Of a stretch of DNA of 64,000 bases, positions 54,912 through 64,000 are shown piece after piece. Made by a program: the position numbers and the translations under genes. Location of the stretch: contig NZ_QAJN01000002.1 of the NCBI RefSeq assembly GCF_003852425.1, forward strand, positions 124,001 to 188,000. Direction: 5' to 3'. The notes beneath the pieces were generated by a model. That model searched no databases, was not told where the DNA came from, and worked only from the letters and a program-made list of their open reading frames with translations. Numbering within the stretch: position 1 is the first letter of the stretch; every line of letters starts with the position of its first letter. Origin of the DNA: Paucibacter sp. KBW04. GTDB taxonomy: Bacteria; Pseudomonadota; Gammaproteobacteria; Burkholderiales; Burkholderiaceae_C.

Positions 54912-56198
54912 TCATGCTCGGCCTCCTCGCATGAGTTGCCGGTTTTCAATATCAATTCTCAAAACCACAGCCAGCGCGACACAGTTCATCAGAATCGCCG
55001 ACCCTCCAAAACTCATCAGGGGCAAAGTCAGTCCTTTGGTAGGCAGGGCGCCGAGGTTCACGCCCATATTGATAAAAGCTTGGCCGCCCATCCAGATGCC
55101 TATGCCTTGGGCATAGAGACCGGCGAACACGCGGTCCAGGGCGATGGCTTGGCGGCCGATGTGGAAGAGCCGGCGCGAGAGCCAGAAGAAGCCCAGGATC
55201 ACCACGGCCACGCCCAAAAAGCCCAGCTCTTCGCCGATCACGGCCAGCAAGAAGTCGGTGTGCGCCTCGGGCAGGTAATGCAGTTTTTCCACGCTGGAAC
55301 CCAGGCCCTGGCCGAACCATTCGCCCCGGCCGAGTGCGATCAGGGAATGCGTCAGCTGATAAGCCTTGCCCTGGGCGTACTTCTCGTCCCAGGGGTTGAG
55401 GTAGGCAAAAATGCGCTCGCGGCGGAAGTCGCTCAGCGTGATCATCAGCACAAAGGCACCGATCAAAACCGCCACGATGAGGAAGAACATGCGGCCGTTC
55501 ACACCGCCCAAGAACAAGATGCCCATGGCGATGGCGGCGATCACGATGAAGGCCCCCATATCCGGCTCGGCCAGCAGCAAAACGCCCACCACGCCCAGGG
55601 CCACGACCATGGGCCAGACGGCTTTGACGAAGTTCTCCTTCACATCCATCTTGCGCATCATGTAGTTGGCCGCATACATGGCGATGGCGAACTTGGCCAG
55701 CTCCGAGGGCTGGAAGTTCATCACACCCAGAGGCAGCCAACGCCGCGCGCCATACACCACCTTGCCCACACCCGGCACCAGCACCAAGATCAGCAAGACC
55801 AGGGCCACCACAAACAACCAGGGCGCCCAGCGCTCCCAGTTGCTAACCGGCACCATCACCGTCACCAAGGCCGCCACCAGGCCGAAGCAGATGGCCACGA
55901 TGTGTCGGATCAAAAAGTGCGTGGGCAGGTATTTGGCAAAGCGCGGGTTGTCCGGCATGGCGATGGAGGCCGAATACACCATCAGCAGGCCCAGGCCCAT
56001 CAAGGCCAAGACCACCCAGATCAGCGTCAGATCCAAACCCTGAATCTGCGTGGGTTGGCCGGCCGAGGTGGAAACCCAGTCCCGCACTGGCACTTTCTCT
56101 TTGCCGCCCGCGCGATCGCCGCCCAGCAGGCCACGCAGGCGCTCGACCAGGCCGGCCAAGCCGCCCGAGCGAAAGCTGCCGCTGCCGGTCTCGCTCAT
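54912..56198 (-). CDS. ftsW: Peptidoglycan glycosyltransferase FtsW (SEDS)
   Basis: 428 residues with ten transmembrane helices after an extended cytosolic N-terminus of about 50 residues. SEDS marks include [31 protein letters not shown] and the loop with the catalytic Asp region, then [12 protein letters not shown]. Polymerises lipid II at the septum together with FtsI. Overlaps murD by four bases. A second copy of its last 33 bases lies downstream next to murG. Confidence 0.97.
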   Translation of the reverse strand: MSETGSGSFRSGGLAGLVERLRGLLGGDRAGGKEKVPVRDWVSTSAGQPTQIQGLDLTLIWVVLALMGLGLLMVYSASIAMPDNPRFAKYLPTHFLIRHIVAICFGLVAALVTVMVPVSNWERWAPWLFVVALVLLILVLVPGVGKVVYGARRWLPLGVMNFQPSELAKFAIAMYAANYMMRKMDVKENFVKAVWPMVVALGVVGVLLLAEPDMGAFIVIAAIAMGILFLGGVNGRMFFLIVAVLIGAFVLMITLSDFRRERIFAYLNPWDEKYAQGKAYQLTHSLIALGRGEWFGQGLGSSVEKLHYLPEAHTDFLLAVIGEELGFLGVAVVILGFFWLSRRLFHIGRQAIALDRVFAGLYAQGIGIWMGGQAFINMGVNLGALPTKGLTLPLMSFGGSAILMNCVALAVVLRIDIENRQLMRGGRA

Positions 56199-58078
56199 GC
56201 GCTGAGACCTCGGTCGGCCGCCAGGCTTTGCACCGCGGCCACAAAGACCTCAGCGCGGTGGGCGTAGTTGCGGAACATATCCAGGCTGGCACAGGCGGGG
56301 CTCAGGAGCACGCTGTCCGTGCCTTGGGCTTGTTCCAGACACCAGGCGGTGGCGGCTTCCAGGGATTCATGCGACTGCAGGGGCACGCCAGTCTCGGCCA
56401 GGGCCGCCGCGATCTGCGGGCCGTCGCGGCCGATCAAGGCCACGGCGCGTGCATGGCGGGCGACACCGGCAGCCAAAGGGCTGAAGTCCTGGCCCTTGCC
56501 GTCGCCACCCAGAATCAAGACCAGCTTGGCCGGGTCGCGGTCTGCACCTAGGCCGGTGATGGCGGCCACGGTGGCGCCCACATTCGTGCCCTTGGAATCG
56601 TCGTAGAAGTCGATGCCGTCAATCGTCGCCACATGCTCGACCCGATGCGGCTCGCCTCGGTATTCGCGCAGGCCGTGCAGCATAGGAGCCAAGGCGCAGT
56701 CCGCCGCGCTGGCCAAGGCCAGAGCCGCCAGCGCGTTCGAGGCGTTGTGGCGGCCGCGCACCCGCAGGGCATCGGCCGGCATCAGGCGCTGCAGAGAAAT
56801 TTCTTCCTCGTCATCGCCTTTCTTGCGTTTGATGGTCTCGTCCACCTCGCGGGCGCGCACCAGCCATGCCATGCCGCCCTCTTCCACCAGGCCGAAATCG
56901 CCGGGGCGGTCCGGGGCGTCGAGGCCGAAACGGGTGACCCGGCGCGACACGCTCTTGGCCGCGCGACCCCGGCCTTGCTTGACCAGCACAGCGGCCGGCA
57001 CCATGGCCTCGACCAGGGGGTCGTCGCGGTTGATGACCATCAGGCCTTGCTCGCCAAACACCCGCGCCTTGGCCCGGCTGTAGTCGGCCATATCGCCGTG
57101 CCAGTCCAGATGGTCCTGGGTGATATTGAGCACCGTGGCGGCCGTGGGCTCGAAGCCCTGCACGCCATCGAGTTGGAAGCTGGACAGCTCCAGCACCCAG
57201 ACCTCGGGCAAGACCTCAAACACCGGGCCCTTGGGCGGCGGCTTGATGGGCAGGGGCGCCTCGTCCAGCAAGGCGTCCACCATTTCCATGGTGGATTGCT
57301 CGAGGACGGTGGCGGCAACTGCAGCGGGTGCCGCAATTTCGGCAGTCTCAGCGGCTTCAGCGACAGGCTCGGCGACCTCCTCTGGCGAGGGTTCAGCTTC
57401 GACAGCCGGGACGTCCACGCTCAACTCCGCATCGGCCATGGCCTCGTTCGCCATGGCTTCCGTGGCCGACTCGCTTGGCGTCGCTTCCACTACCTCCACG
57501 GCTTCAGCTGGCATGTCCAGCGGCGCTTCCACCGCAAGTTCAAGGACAGGTTCCGGCTCCAGATCCAAGGCCTGGCCGAGCATGCCCAACATGCTGGGGC
57601 CGATATTGCCGGCCACCGCCACACGCTTGCCGGCGCGCTCGGCCAGCAAGGCGGTCATGCAAGTGGTCGTCGTCTTGCCATTGGTGCCGGTGATGGCCAG
57701 CACGGCCGGGGCATATTGCCGCTCGGTCTTCAGGTCAGCCAGGGCCTGCACAAACAAGTCCAGCTCGCCCAGCACAGGCACGCCGGTCTGGCGCGCCAGC
57801 TCGATCAAGGGCGCGATGCGCGCATCGCGGGGCGACAGGCCCGGGCTCTTGAGCAAGAGGTGCACACCCTGCAACTCGGCCGCAGGCTCACCGAACTCGC
57901 CGCTGACAAACGTTGCTTCGGGCAAGACCTCGCGCAGGGCCGCCAGCTGAGGCGGGTTGGCACGCGAGTCCCAGACCCGGATGCTGGCAACACCCAAACG
58001 CTGCATCCAGACGGCCATGGCCAGGCCGGTGTCACCCAGGCCCAGGATCAGCGCATGACGGTCGTTATAGCTTCTCAT
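56195..58078 (-). CDS. murD: UDP-N-acetylmuramoylalanine--D-glutamate ligase with large acidic insertion
   Basis: 627 residues, well above the usual 440-510. N-terminal [19 protein letters not shown] loop [13 protein letters not shown] (residues 131-138), central [13 protein letters not shown] and C-terminal [12 protein letters not shown] are intact. Between residues about 174 and 285 lies a low-complexity Ala/Glu/Val/Pro stretch placed between [10 protein letters not shown] and the VLELSSF strand. The reading frame is open and the flanks align with MurD, so this is an in-frame insertion and not a frameshift. Adds D-Glu to UDP-MurNAc-L-Ala. Confidence 0.95.
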   Translation of the reverse strand: MRSYNDRHALILGLGDTGLAMAVWMQRLGVASIRVWDSRANPPQLAALREVLPEATFVSGEFGEPAAELQGVHLLLKSPGLSPRDARIAPLIELARQTGVPVLGELDLFVQALADLKTERQYAPAVLAITGTNGKTTTTCMTALLAERAGKRVAVAGNIGPSMLGMLGQALDLEPEPVLELAVEAPLDMPAEAVEVVEATPSESATEAMANEAMADAELSVDVPAVEAEPSPEEVAEPVAEAAETAEIAAPAAVAATVLEQSTMEMVDALLDEAPLPIKPPPKGPVFEVLPEVWVLELSSFQLDGVQGFEPTAATVLNITQDHLDWHGDMADYSRAKARVFGEQGLMVINRDDPLVEAMVPAAVLVKQGRGRAAKSVSRRVTRFGLDAPDRPGDFGLVEEGGMAWLVRAREVDETIKRKKGDDEEEISLQRLMPADALRVRGRHNASNALAALALASAADCALAPMLHGLREYRGEPHRVEHVATIDGIDFYDDSKGTNVGATVAAITGLGADRDPAKLVLILGGDGKGQDFSPLAAGVARHARAVALIGRDGPQIAAALAETGVPLQSHESLEAATAWCLEQAQGTDSVLLSPACASLDMFRNYAHRAEVFVAAVQSLAADRGLSA

Positions 58079-58082
58079 GGCA

Positions 58083-59261
58083 TTAGCGGAGCTTCAGGCT
58101 GGCCAGGCCGATCAGGCATAGCAGCATGGTGATGATCCAGAAGCGCACCACGACCTGCGTCTCCCTCCAGCCCGATTTCTCAAAATGGTGGTGCAGGGGC
58201 GCCATCTTGAAGATGCGGCGGCCGGTGCCGTATTTGCGCTTGGTGTACTTGAACCAGGTCACCTGCAACATCACCGACAAGACCTCGGCCACAAAGATAC
58301 CGCCCATGATGCCCAGCAGGATTTCCTGGCGGGTGATCACAGCCACGGTGCCCAGAGCGCCGCCCAAGGACAACGCGCCCACATCGCCCATAAAGACTTG
58401 GGCCGGATGGGTGTTAAACCAGAGGAAGGCCAGACCCGCGCCGGCCATGGCCGCGCAAAAAATCAGCAACTCACCGGCGCCCGGGATATAGGGCAGCAAG
58501 AGGTATTTGGAGAACACCGTCGAGCCGGTCAGGTAGGCAAACAGACCCAGCACCGAGCCCACCATCACCACCGGCATGATGGCCAGGCCGTCTAGGCCGT
58601 CGGTGAAGTTCACCGCATTGCTGGTGCCCACGATGACGAAGTAGGACAGGCCGATAAAGCCGAACACGCCCAGCGGGTAGCTGACCGTTTTGAAGAAGGG
58701 CACGATCAAGTCCGCGCGCGGCGGCAGCTCGGTCGAGAAGCCGCTGCTGATCCAACGGAAGAAGAGCTGGATCACGCCCAAGAACGACGTCTCCGACACG
58801 CTGAAGGCCAGGTAAATGGCGGCGAACAGGCCGATCAAGGACTGCCAGAAGAACTTCTCGCGGCTCTTCATGCCCTCGGGGTTCTTGTCCACCACCTTGC
58901 GCCAATCGTCCACCCAACCGACCGCGCCAAAGCCCAGGGTGACGACCATCACCACCCAGACGAAACGATTGCTCCAGTCAAACCACAGCAAGGTGGAGAC
59001 CGCGATGCCGATCAAGATCAGCACACCACCCATGGTAGGGGTGCCACTCTTGGCCAGATGCTGTTGCACGCCGTACTCGCGGATGGGCTGGCCGATCTTC
59101 ATCTCGGTCAGGCGGCGTATCACCCAGGGGCCGAAGGCCAGGCCGATCAGCAAGGCCGTCAGGGCCGCCATCACGGCGCGGAAGGTCAGGTATTGGAAGA
59201 CCCGCAAAAACCCCAGCTCGGGGTACATGCTTTGCAACCAGATCGCCAAACTATGCAGCAT
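58083..59261 (-). CDS. mraY: Phospho-N-acetylmuramoyl-pentapeptide transferase
   Basis: 392 residues with ten transmembrane helices. [11 protein letters not shown] near residue 73, the Mg-binding [10 protein letters not shown], and the His-rich loop [14 protein letters not shown]. Forms lipid I from UDP-MurNAc-pentapeptide and undecaprenyl phosphate at the inner membrane. Overlaps murF by 11 bases and is followed by murD after four bases. Confidence 0.97.
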   Translation of the reverse strand: MLHSLAIWLQSMYPELGFLRVFQYLTFRAVMAALTALLIGLAFGPWVIRRLTEMKIGQPIREYGVQQHLAKSGTPTMGGVLILIGIAVSTLLWFDWSNRFVWVVMVVTLGFGAVGWVDDWRKVVDKNPEGMKSREKFFWQSLIGLFAAIYLAFSVSETSFLGVIQLFFRWISSGFSTELPPRADLIVPFFKTVSYPLGVFGFIGLSYFVIVGTSNAVNFTDGLDGLAIMPVVMVGSVLGLFAYLTGSTVFSKYLLLPYIPGAGELLIFCAAMAGAGLAFLWFNTHPAQVFMGDVGALSLGGALGTVAVITRQEILLGIMGGIFVAEVLSVMLQVTWFKYTKRKYGTGRRIFKMAPLHHHFEKSGWRETQVVVRFWIITMLLCLIGLASLKLR

Positions 59262-60684
59262 GTGAAGTGCCCTGCTCTGTGTCGCCCGCCAATGCAGCGA
59301 CGATCTGTTCCATCCGCATGAATCTCGATCCTTTGACCACGATGTTCTGCACCTGAGGTGCTAGTTCTTCGACTGTGAGGGTGGCGATCAACTCGGCCAC
59401 CGTCTTGAAATGCCGCGCGGCCGGGCCAAAGGCGGCCGCTGCGTGCTCGGTTGCGCTTCCCACTGTCCACAGGGCTTGCAAGCCCCGCTGAGCAGCGTAG
59501 GCGCCGACTTCGGCGTGGAAGGCCGGGCCTTGATCGCCCACCTCGCCCATATCGCCCAAGATCAGCCAGGATGCGCCGGGTAGATCCGCCAGCACATCGA
59601 TGGCCGCGCGCACGCTGTCGGGGTTGGCGTTGTAGCTGTCGTCGATCAGATTGAAGGCACGACCCATGCGTTCAACACGGCGCAGCTGGGAACGACCTTT
59701 GACCGGGCGGAAGGCCTCCAGCCCGCGCTGAATCACCGCCAGCGGAGCACCGGCCGCCAGGGCGCAGGCGGTAGCCGCCAAGGCATTGCGCACATTGTGC
59801 AAACCGGCCACGGCCAGGGCCACGGGGGCGTCGCCAGCGGGGGTGTGCAACTCCAGCGCCCAATGGCCGGCCTCCAGCCAACGTGCACTGCCCTGCACAT
59901 CGGCAGGTCCTTGCAAGGCGAAACTCAGATGGCCACGATGGCCGGCTTGCGCGGCCCAGATGGGGGCGCATTCATCATCGGCGGGGAACACGGCCACGCC
60001 ACTATCGCCCAGTGCCTCGATGACGGCGCCGTTCTCGCGCGCGGCGGCCTCCACGGTCTGCAGAAACTCCTGATGCTCACGCTGGGCGTTATTGACCAGG
60101 GCCACGGTGGGCCGGGCGATGGCGGCCAAGGGCGCGATCTCGCCGGGGTGGTTCATGCCCAGCTCCAGCACCGCCACCCGATGCCATTGATGCTCGTCCT
60201 GGCGCAGGCGCAGCACGGTCAGGGGCACACCGATATCGTTATTGAAATTGCCCGCCGTGGCCAAGGCTTGCTCGCCATGCCATGTGCGCAGAATGCTGGC
60301 AATCATCTGGGTGACCGTGGTCTTGCCATTGCTGCCGGTGACGGCGATCACCGGCAATTGCAGCTGGGCGCGCCAGGCCTTGGCCAACAGGCCCAAGGCC
60401 TGCTTGGCATCGGGCACCTCGATGCCAGCTAGCCCCGCTTCGGCCAGGCCGCGTTCGGCCAGGGCAGCGACGGCACCGGCGGCTGCAGCCTGCGCAAGAA
60501 AATCGTTCGCATCAAAACGCTCGCCACGCAGGGCGACGAAAAGATCGCCCGCCGCCAGCGTGCGGCTGTCGCTATGCACCCGCTGGATGGCGATGCTGGC
60601 ATCGCCCACCAGACGCGCCTGGGGCAGCAAAGGCTGCAGCAGCGCATGGGCCTGGCCCAGAGTCATCAAATGTTGGGCAGTCAC
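59251..60684 (-). CDS. murF: UDP-MurNAc-tripeptide--D-Ala-D-Ala ligase
   Basis: 477 residues. ATP loop [24 protein letters not shown] and the C-terminal ligase domain with [13 protein letters not shown] are all present. Completes the pentapeptide stem using the Ddl product. Overlaps murE by four bases (60681-60684) and mraY by 11. Confidence 0.96.
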   Translation of the reverse strand: MTAQHLMTLGQAHALLQPLLPQARLVGDASIAIQRVHSDSRTLAAGDLFVALRGERFDANDFLAQAAAAGAVAALAERGLAEAGLAGIEVPDAKQALGLLAKAWRAQLQLPVIAVTGSNGKTTVTQMIASILRTWHGEQALATAGNFNNDIGVPLTVLRLRQDEHQWHRVAVLELGMNHPGEIAPLAAIARPTVALVNNAQREHQEFLQTVEAAARENGAVIEALGDSGVAVFPADDECAPIWAAQAGHRGHLSFALQGPADVQGSARWLEAGHWALELHTPAGDAPVALAVAGLHNVRNALAATACALAAGAPLAVIQRGLEAFRPVKGRSQLRRVERMGRAFNLIDDSYNANPDSVRAAIDVLADLPGASWLILGDMGEVGDQGPAFHAEVGAYAAQRGLQALWTVGSATEHAAAAFGPAARHFKTVAELIATLTVEELAPQVQNIVVKGSRFMRMEQIVAALAGDTEQGTSHAA

Positions 60685-62192
60685 AGGCCAGCCCTCCGGA
60701 TCAAGGCGGCACGCGCCTCTTCCACATCGGAGAAGTGATGGCGCACGCCGCCCACCTCCTGGTAGTCCTCATGGCCTTTGCCGGCGACCAGGATGACGTC
60801 GCGGCTGCCGGCCTCTTGCACGGCCTGCGCTATGGCGGCGCGGCGGTCGGCAATGACTTGATGGGGTGCGCCAGCGGGCACACCGGCGACGATATCGGCC
60901 AGCACCGCATCGGGCGCCTCGTTACGGGGGTTGTCGCTGGTCAGGATGACGCGCTGGGCCTTGGCCGCAGCAATCGCCCCCATGGCCGGCCGCTTCGTGC
61001 GATCGCGATTACCACCGCAGCCAAACACCACGCTCAGCTGACCACCCCGTGCTGCTGCCAGCGGAGCCAGGGCGCTCAAGGCCTTGTCCAAGGCATCGGG
61101 CGTGTGGGCATAGTCCACCACCAGCTGAGGCAACTCGGTGCCTGAGCCCACCCGCTGCATACGGCCAGGCACCGGCGTGACCTGGGCCGCCACGCGGGCG
61201 GCGTCGGCCAGGCTATGACCCAGGGCGCGCAGGCCGCCCAGCACGGCCAGCAGATTGGCGACGTTGTAGTCGCCGATCAAGCCGGTCTCCAGCAGCAACT
61301 CGCCCGCGCCCTGCTCACGCAAGGTAAAGGCCAGACCACCGGCGCGGTAATGCAGATCGTGGGCGGACAAGCGCGCGCCCTTGTCGCCCAAGGCATAGGT
61401 CCACAGATCCAACTTGCCAGCCAACTCAAGCGCCAACTCGGCGCCCTTGGCATCGTCCAGATTCAGCACGGCGGCCTGCAGGCCGGGCCAGTCGAACAGC
61501 TCGCGCTTGGCGGCCCAGTAGGCCTCCATGCTGCCGTGATAGTCCAGATGGTCTTGGGTGAAATTGGTGAACAAGGCCACCCGCAGCTGGGTGCCGGCTA
61601 GGCGATGTTCTTTCAGACCAATGCTGGAGGCCTCGATGGCGCAGGCGCTGAAACCCTGGTCGGCCATGCGGCGAAAGCCCTGCTGCAGGAGCACGGGGTC
61701 AGGTGTTGTCAGGCCTGTGTATTCGATGGCGGCCCCCGCATTGGCCTGGCCAGGGATGGGCGGCTCGCCCACACCCAAGGTGCCGACAATGCCGCAGCGC
61801 TGGCCCAGCAGGCTCAGGGCCTGAGCCATCCACCAGGCGGTCGAGGTCTTGCCATTGGTGCCGGTGGTGGCGATCACATCCAGGGCCTTGGAGGGCTCAC
61901 CGTAGTAGGCGGCGGCGATCAGGCCGGTCTTGCTCTTGAGCCCGGGCAGCGAGGCCACGCGGGCGTCGACAAAGCCATAAGTCTCCACGCCCTCGTCTTC
62001 CACCAGACAGGTGGAGGCACCTGCGGCCAGGGCGGCGGCCACAAACTCGCGGCCGTCACGCGCATAGCCGGGCCAGGCGATGAAGGCATCACCCGGCTGC
62101 ACGGCACGGCTGTCGGTGCGCAGGGCGCCGGTCGTCCATTCCTGCAACCAGCGGGCGGCGGCTTCGGGGGATTTCAACTTCGTCAACATCAA
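60681..62192 (-). CDS. murE: UDP-MurNAc-L-Ala-D-Glu--meso-diaminopimelate ligase
   Basis: 503 residues. ATP loop TTGTNGKTSTAWW, the CAIEASSIGL block, and the meso-DAP selectivity motif DNPR in LTSDNPRNEAPD, so the stem peptide is of the Gram-negative m-DAP type. Overlaps ftsI and murF by four bases each. Confidence 0.97.
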   Translation of the reverse strand: MMLTKLKSPEAAARWLQEWTTGALRTDSRAVQPGDAFIAWPGYARDGREFVAAALAAGASTCLVEDEGVETYGFVDARVASLPGLKSKTGLIAAAYYGEPSKALDVIATTGTNGKTSTAWWMAQALSLLGQRCGIVGTLGVGEPPIPGQANAGAAIEYTGLTTPDPVLLQQGFRRMADQGFSACAIEASSIGLKEHRLAGTQLRVALFTNFTQDHLDYHGSMEAYWAAKRELFDWPGLQAAVLNLDDAKGAELALELAGKLDLWTYALGDKGARLSAHDLHYRAGGLAFTLREQGAGELLLETGLIGDYNVANLLAVLGGLRALGHSLADAARVAAQVTPVPGRMQRVGSGTELPQLVVDYAHTPDALDKALSALAPLAAARGGQLSVVFGCGGNRDRTKRPAMGAIAAAKAQRVILTSDNPRNEAPDAVLADIVAGVPAGAPHQVIADRRAAIAQAVQEAGSRDVILVAGKGHEDYQEVGGVRHHFSDVEEARAALIRRAGL

Positions 62193-64000
62193 AAGCTTTC
62201 TTCAACTGCTTCGACCGGGGTCTTGGCCACGATTTGCGGCTTCACTTCCAGATCGGGTGGCACGGCCATCAGGCGCAGGCTTTGCGAGACCACCTGGCTG
62301 AACACCGGGCCGGCCACGGCGCCACCGAAATACTTGCCGGCCGTGGGCTCATCCAACATCACCGCGACGATGATGCGGGGCTTGCTGATAGGCGCGATGC
62401 CCACAAACCAGGAGCGATATTTATTGCCGGCATAGCCCTTGCCTTCTTGCTTGTGAGCCGTGCCGGACTTGCCGCCCACGCTGTAACCCGCGGCCATGGC
62501 CTGGGGCGCCGTGCCTCCGGGGGCGGCGGCCATCTCCAGCATGCCGCGCATGGTTTCGGCCGTCTTGGGCGAGAAAACCTTGATGCCATGCACCTGCTCG
62601 CCCGGCGGGCGACGCATCATGGTCAGGGGGATGACCTCGCCATCCCGCGCGAATACGGTGTAAGCATGAGCCAGCTGGAATAGCGAGGCCGAGAGGCCAT
62701 AGCCGTAAGACATGGTGGCCTGCTCGATCGGCCGCCAGGCCTTGTAAGGCCGCAGCTTGCCGGTGATGGCGCCGGGAAAGTCCAGCTGCGGGCGCTGACC
62801 CAGGCCGATGGCGGTGAACAGCTCGTGCATCTCGCGCGGCGGCATCTGCATGGCCATCTTGACCACACCGATATTGCTGGAGCGCTGGATGACTTGGGTC
62901 ACCGTCATGGATTCGCGCGGCGTGTGGTCGGTGGGCGACCAGCCGCTGATGTTGACGCTGCGAGGCGCGGTATGAATGATGGTGTCGGGCGTGACGCGGC
63001 CGCTCTCCAGGGCTTGCGCCACGATGAAGGGCTTCATGGTCGAGCCGGGCTCGAAGATGTCGGTCAGGGCGCGGTTGCGCAGCTGGGCGCCGCTCAGATT
63101 CTTGCGCTCACCGGGGTCGTAGCTGGGGAAGTTGGCCAGGGCCAACACCTCGCCGGTCTGCACATCGACCACCACCACCGAACCGGCCTTGGCCTTGTTC
63201 TCGGCCACCGCGTCGCGGATGCGCTGGTAGGCAAAGAACTGCACCTTGGAGTCAACCGACAGGTCAATGTCGCGACCATTCACCGCCGGGATGCGGTCGC
63301 CAATGTCTTCCACCACCCGGCCCAGGCGGTCGCGCACCACTGAGCGCGAACCATCGCGGCCCTGCAGCTCTTTCTGGAAGGCCAGCTCTATGCCTTCCTG
63401 GCCTTTTTCTTCGATATTGGTGAAGCCCACCACATGGGCGGCGGCCTCGCCTTCGGGGTATTTGCGCTTGTACTCGCGGTCAGCGAACACGCCCTTCAGG
63501 CCCAGGGCCTTGATCTTCTCGGCCGTCTGGTCGTCGGCCTGGCGGCGCAGCCAAACGAATTTAGTCGCCGGGTCCAGCTTGCGCTCAAGTTCCGCGTTAG
63601 ACCAACCCAGAATCTTGGCCAGGGCGCGCCGCTTGTCGGGGTCGGCATCGACTTCTTTCGGGATGGCCCAGAAGGAAGGCACGGCCACGCTGGCGGCCAG
63701 CACCTGACCGCTGCGGTCGATGATGCGGCCACGGCTGGCCGGCAGCTCCATGGTGTGGGCGTAGCGCGCCTCGCCCTGTTTTTGATAGAACTCGGTGCCT
63801 ATCACCTGCACGTACAAGGCACGCACCAGCAAGCCGGCGAAGGCCAGGCCCACCAGGGCCACGAGAAAGCGCGAACGCCAGGGCGGCGTCTTGGAGGCCA
63901 GCAGCGGGCTGGTCGAATAATTGACCCCGCGGGTGCTGAGCGAGCGCGCGGCCGAGTTGCCGCTGCCACTATTGCGTTTGGCGCCGGGCAGCTTCAAGAC
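62189..64000 (-). CDS. ftsI: Penicillin-binding protein 3 / FtsI, 5' end at window edge
   Basis: At least 603 residues are visible. An in-frame TTG at 63997 could be a start, but the frame stays open to the window edge, so the true start may lie outside. One transmembrane helix (about 42-64), a pedestal domain, then the transpeptidase with SxxK in EPGSTMKPF (Ser about 319), SxN in RSSNIG and KSGT in GGKSGTAHK. Septal cross-linking enzyme working with FtsW. The C-terminal EAVEESF tail overlaps the murE start. Confidence 0.95.
   Translation of the reverse strand, partial: VLKLPGAKRNSGSGNSAARSLSTRGVNYSTSPLLASKTPPWRSRFLVALVGLAFAGLLVRALYVQVIGTEFYQKQGEARYAHTMELPASRGRIIDRSGQVLAASVAVPSFWAIPKEVDADPDKRRALAKILGWSNAELERKLDPATKFVWLRRQADDQTAEKIKALGLKGVFADREYKRKYPEGEAAAHVVGFTNIEEKGQEGIELAFQKELQGRDGSRSVVRDRLGRVVEDIGDRIPAVNGRDIDLSVDSKVQFFAYQRIRDAVAENKAKAGSVVVVDVQTGEVLALANFPSYDPGERKNLSGAQLRNRALTDIFEPGSTMKPFIVAQALESGRVTPDTIIHTAPRSVNISGWSPTDHTPRESMTVTQVIQRSSNIGVVKMAMQMPPREMHELFTAIGLGQRPQLDFPGAITGKLRPYKAWRPIEQATMSYGYGLSASLFQLAHAYTVFARDGEVIPLTMMRRPPGEQVHGIKVFSPKTAETMRGMLEMAAAPGGTAPQAMAAGYSVGGKSGTAHKQEGKGYAGNKYRSWFVGIAPISKPRIIVAVMLDEPTAGKYFGGAVAGPVFSQVVSQSLRLMAVPPDLEVKPQIVAKTPVEAVEESF

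Noticed and set aside
54812-54955. Longer murG frame with a 48-residue N-terminal extension
   Set aside because: The extension reads out of frame through the ftsW tail and its duplicated copy. MurG proteins begin just before the GTGGH motif, matching the GTG at 54811.
57221-57559. Frameshift or gene fusion in murD
   Set aside because: The frame is continuous and both flanks match MurD in the same frame, so the extra sequence is an in-frame insertion.

Overview
The window is high-GC and gene-dense, with short intergenic gaps and many ATGA/GTGA gene overlaps. It looks like chromosomal DNA of a betaproteobacterium of the order Burkholderiales, most likely the Rubrivivax/Roseateles/Leptothrix-like group. 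The signs are a dcw cell-division cluster in the typical betaproteobacterial order, dusB-fis upstream of purH, DUF2277 and DUF2218 proteins, a PEP-CTERM protein, ccoG, and an AAATGCG...GCATT-type Fur box. This placement is an inference from gene content, not a database result. No rRNA, tRNA, CRISPR array or complete insertion sequence was recognised.

Layout. 1-7.4 kb holds housekeeping genes: GNAT acetyltransferase, M32 carboxypeptidase, YqaA-like membrane protein, dusB-fis, purH, DUF2277 and a LysE exporter. 7.5-9.7 kb holds a Tat-signal small protein and a GMC flavoprotein that probably form one periplasmic dehydrogenase. 9.7-17.9 kb is a seven-gene, end-to-end overlapping siderophore-uptake operon: TonB receptor, DUF2218, binding protein, two FecCD permeases, ATPase and esterase. 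It diverges from an AraC-type regulator across a clear Fur box. 18.1-20.4 kb holds plsC-like, cdsA-like and ruvC genes, with a synonymously diverged remnant of the ruvC 5' end between the last two. 20.8-29.8 kb holds a rhodanese, a chemoreceptor, a PEP-CTERM protein, a 159-bp palindromic MITE-like element, a large secreted nuclease, a MocR regulator and ccoG.

29.9-36.5 kb is the most unusual locus. It is a Gram-negative stressosome: heme-globin RsbR, RsbS, RsbT and RsbX, overlapping a large hybrid histidine kinase and facing a divergent HD-GYP response regulator. No sigma factor or anti-sigma factor is present. The likely output is phosphorelay and cyclic-di-GMP turnover in response to O2 or NO.

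36.6-40.1 kb is an MdlA/MdlB-like heterodimeric ABC exporter. 40.1-44.1 kb holds two divergent secreted peptidases (M4 thermolysin-like and M28 aminopeptidase), each with a C-terminal PPC domain; a lux-box-like dyad lies between them. 44.1-64 kb, read right to left, is the dcw cluster ftsI-murE-murF-mraY-murD-ftsW-murG-murC-ddl-ftsQ-ftsA-ftsZ. A strong terminator follows it, then a NarX-type histidine kinase, lpxC and a small membrane protein. MurD carries a large Ala/Glu/Pro-rich insertion. A duplicated, synonymously diverged copy of the ftsW 3' end sits just before murG, mirroring the ruvC case.
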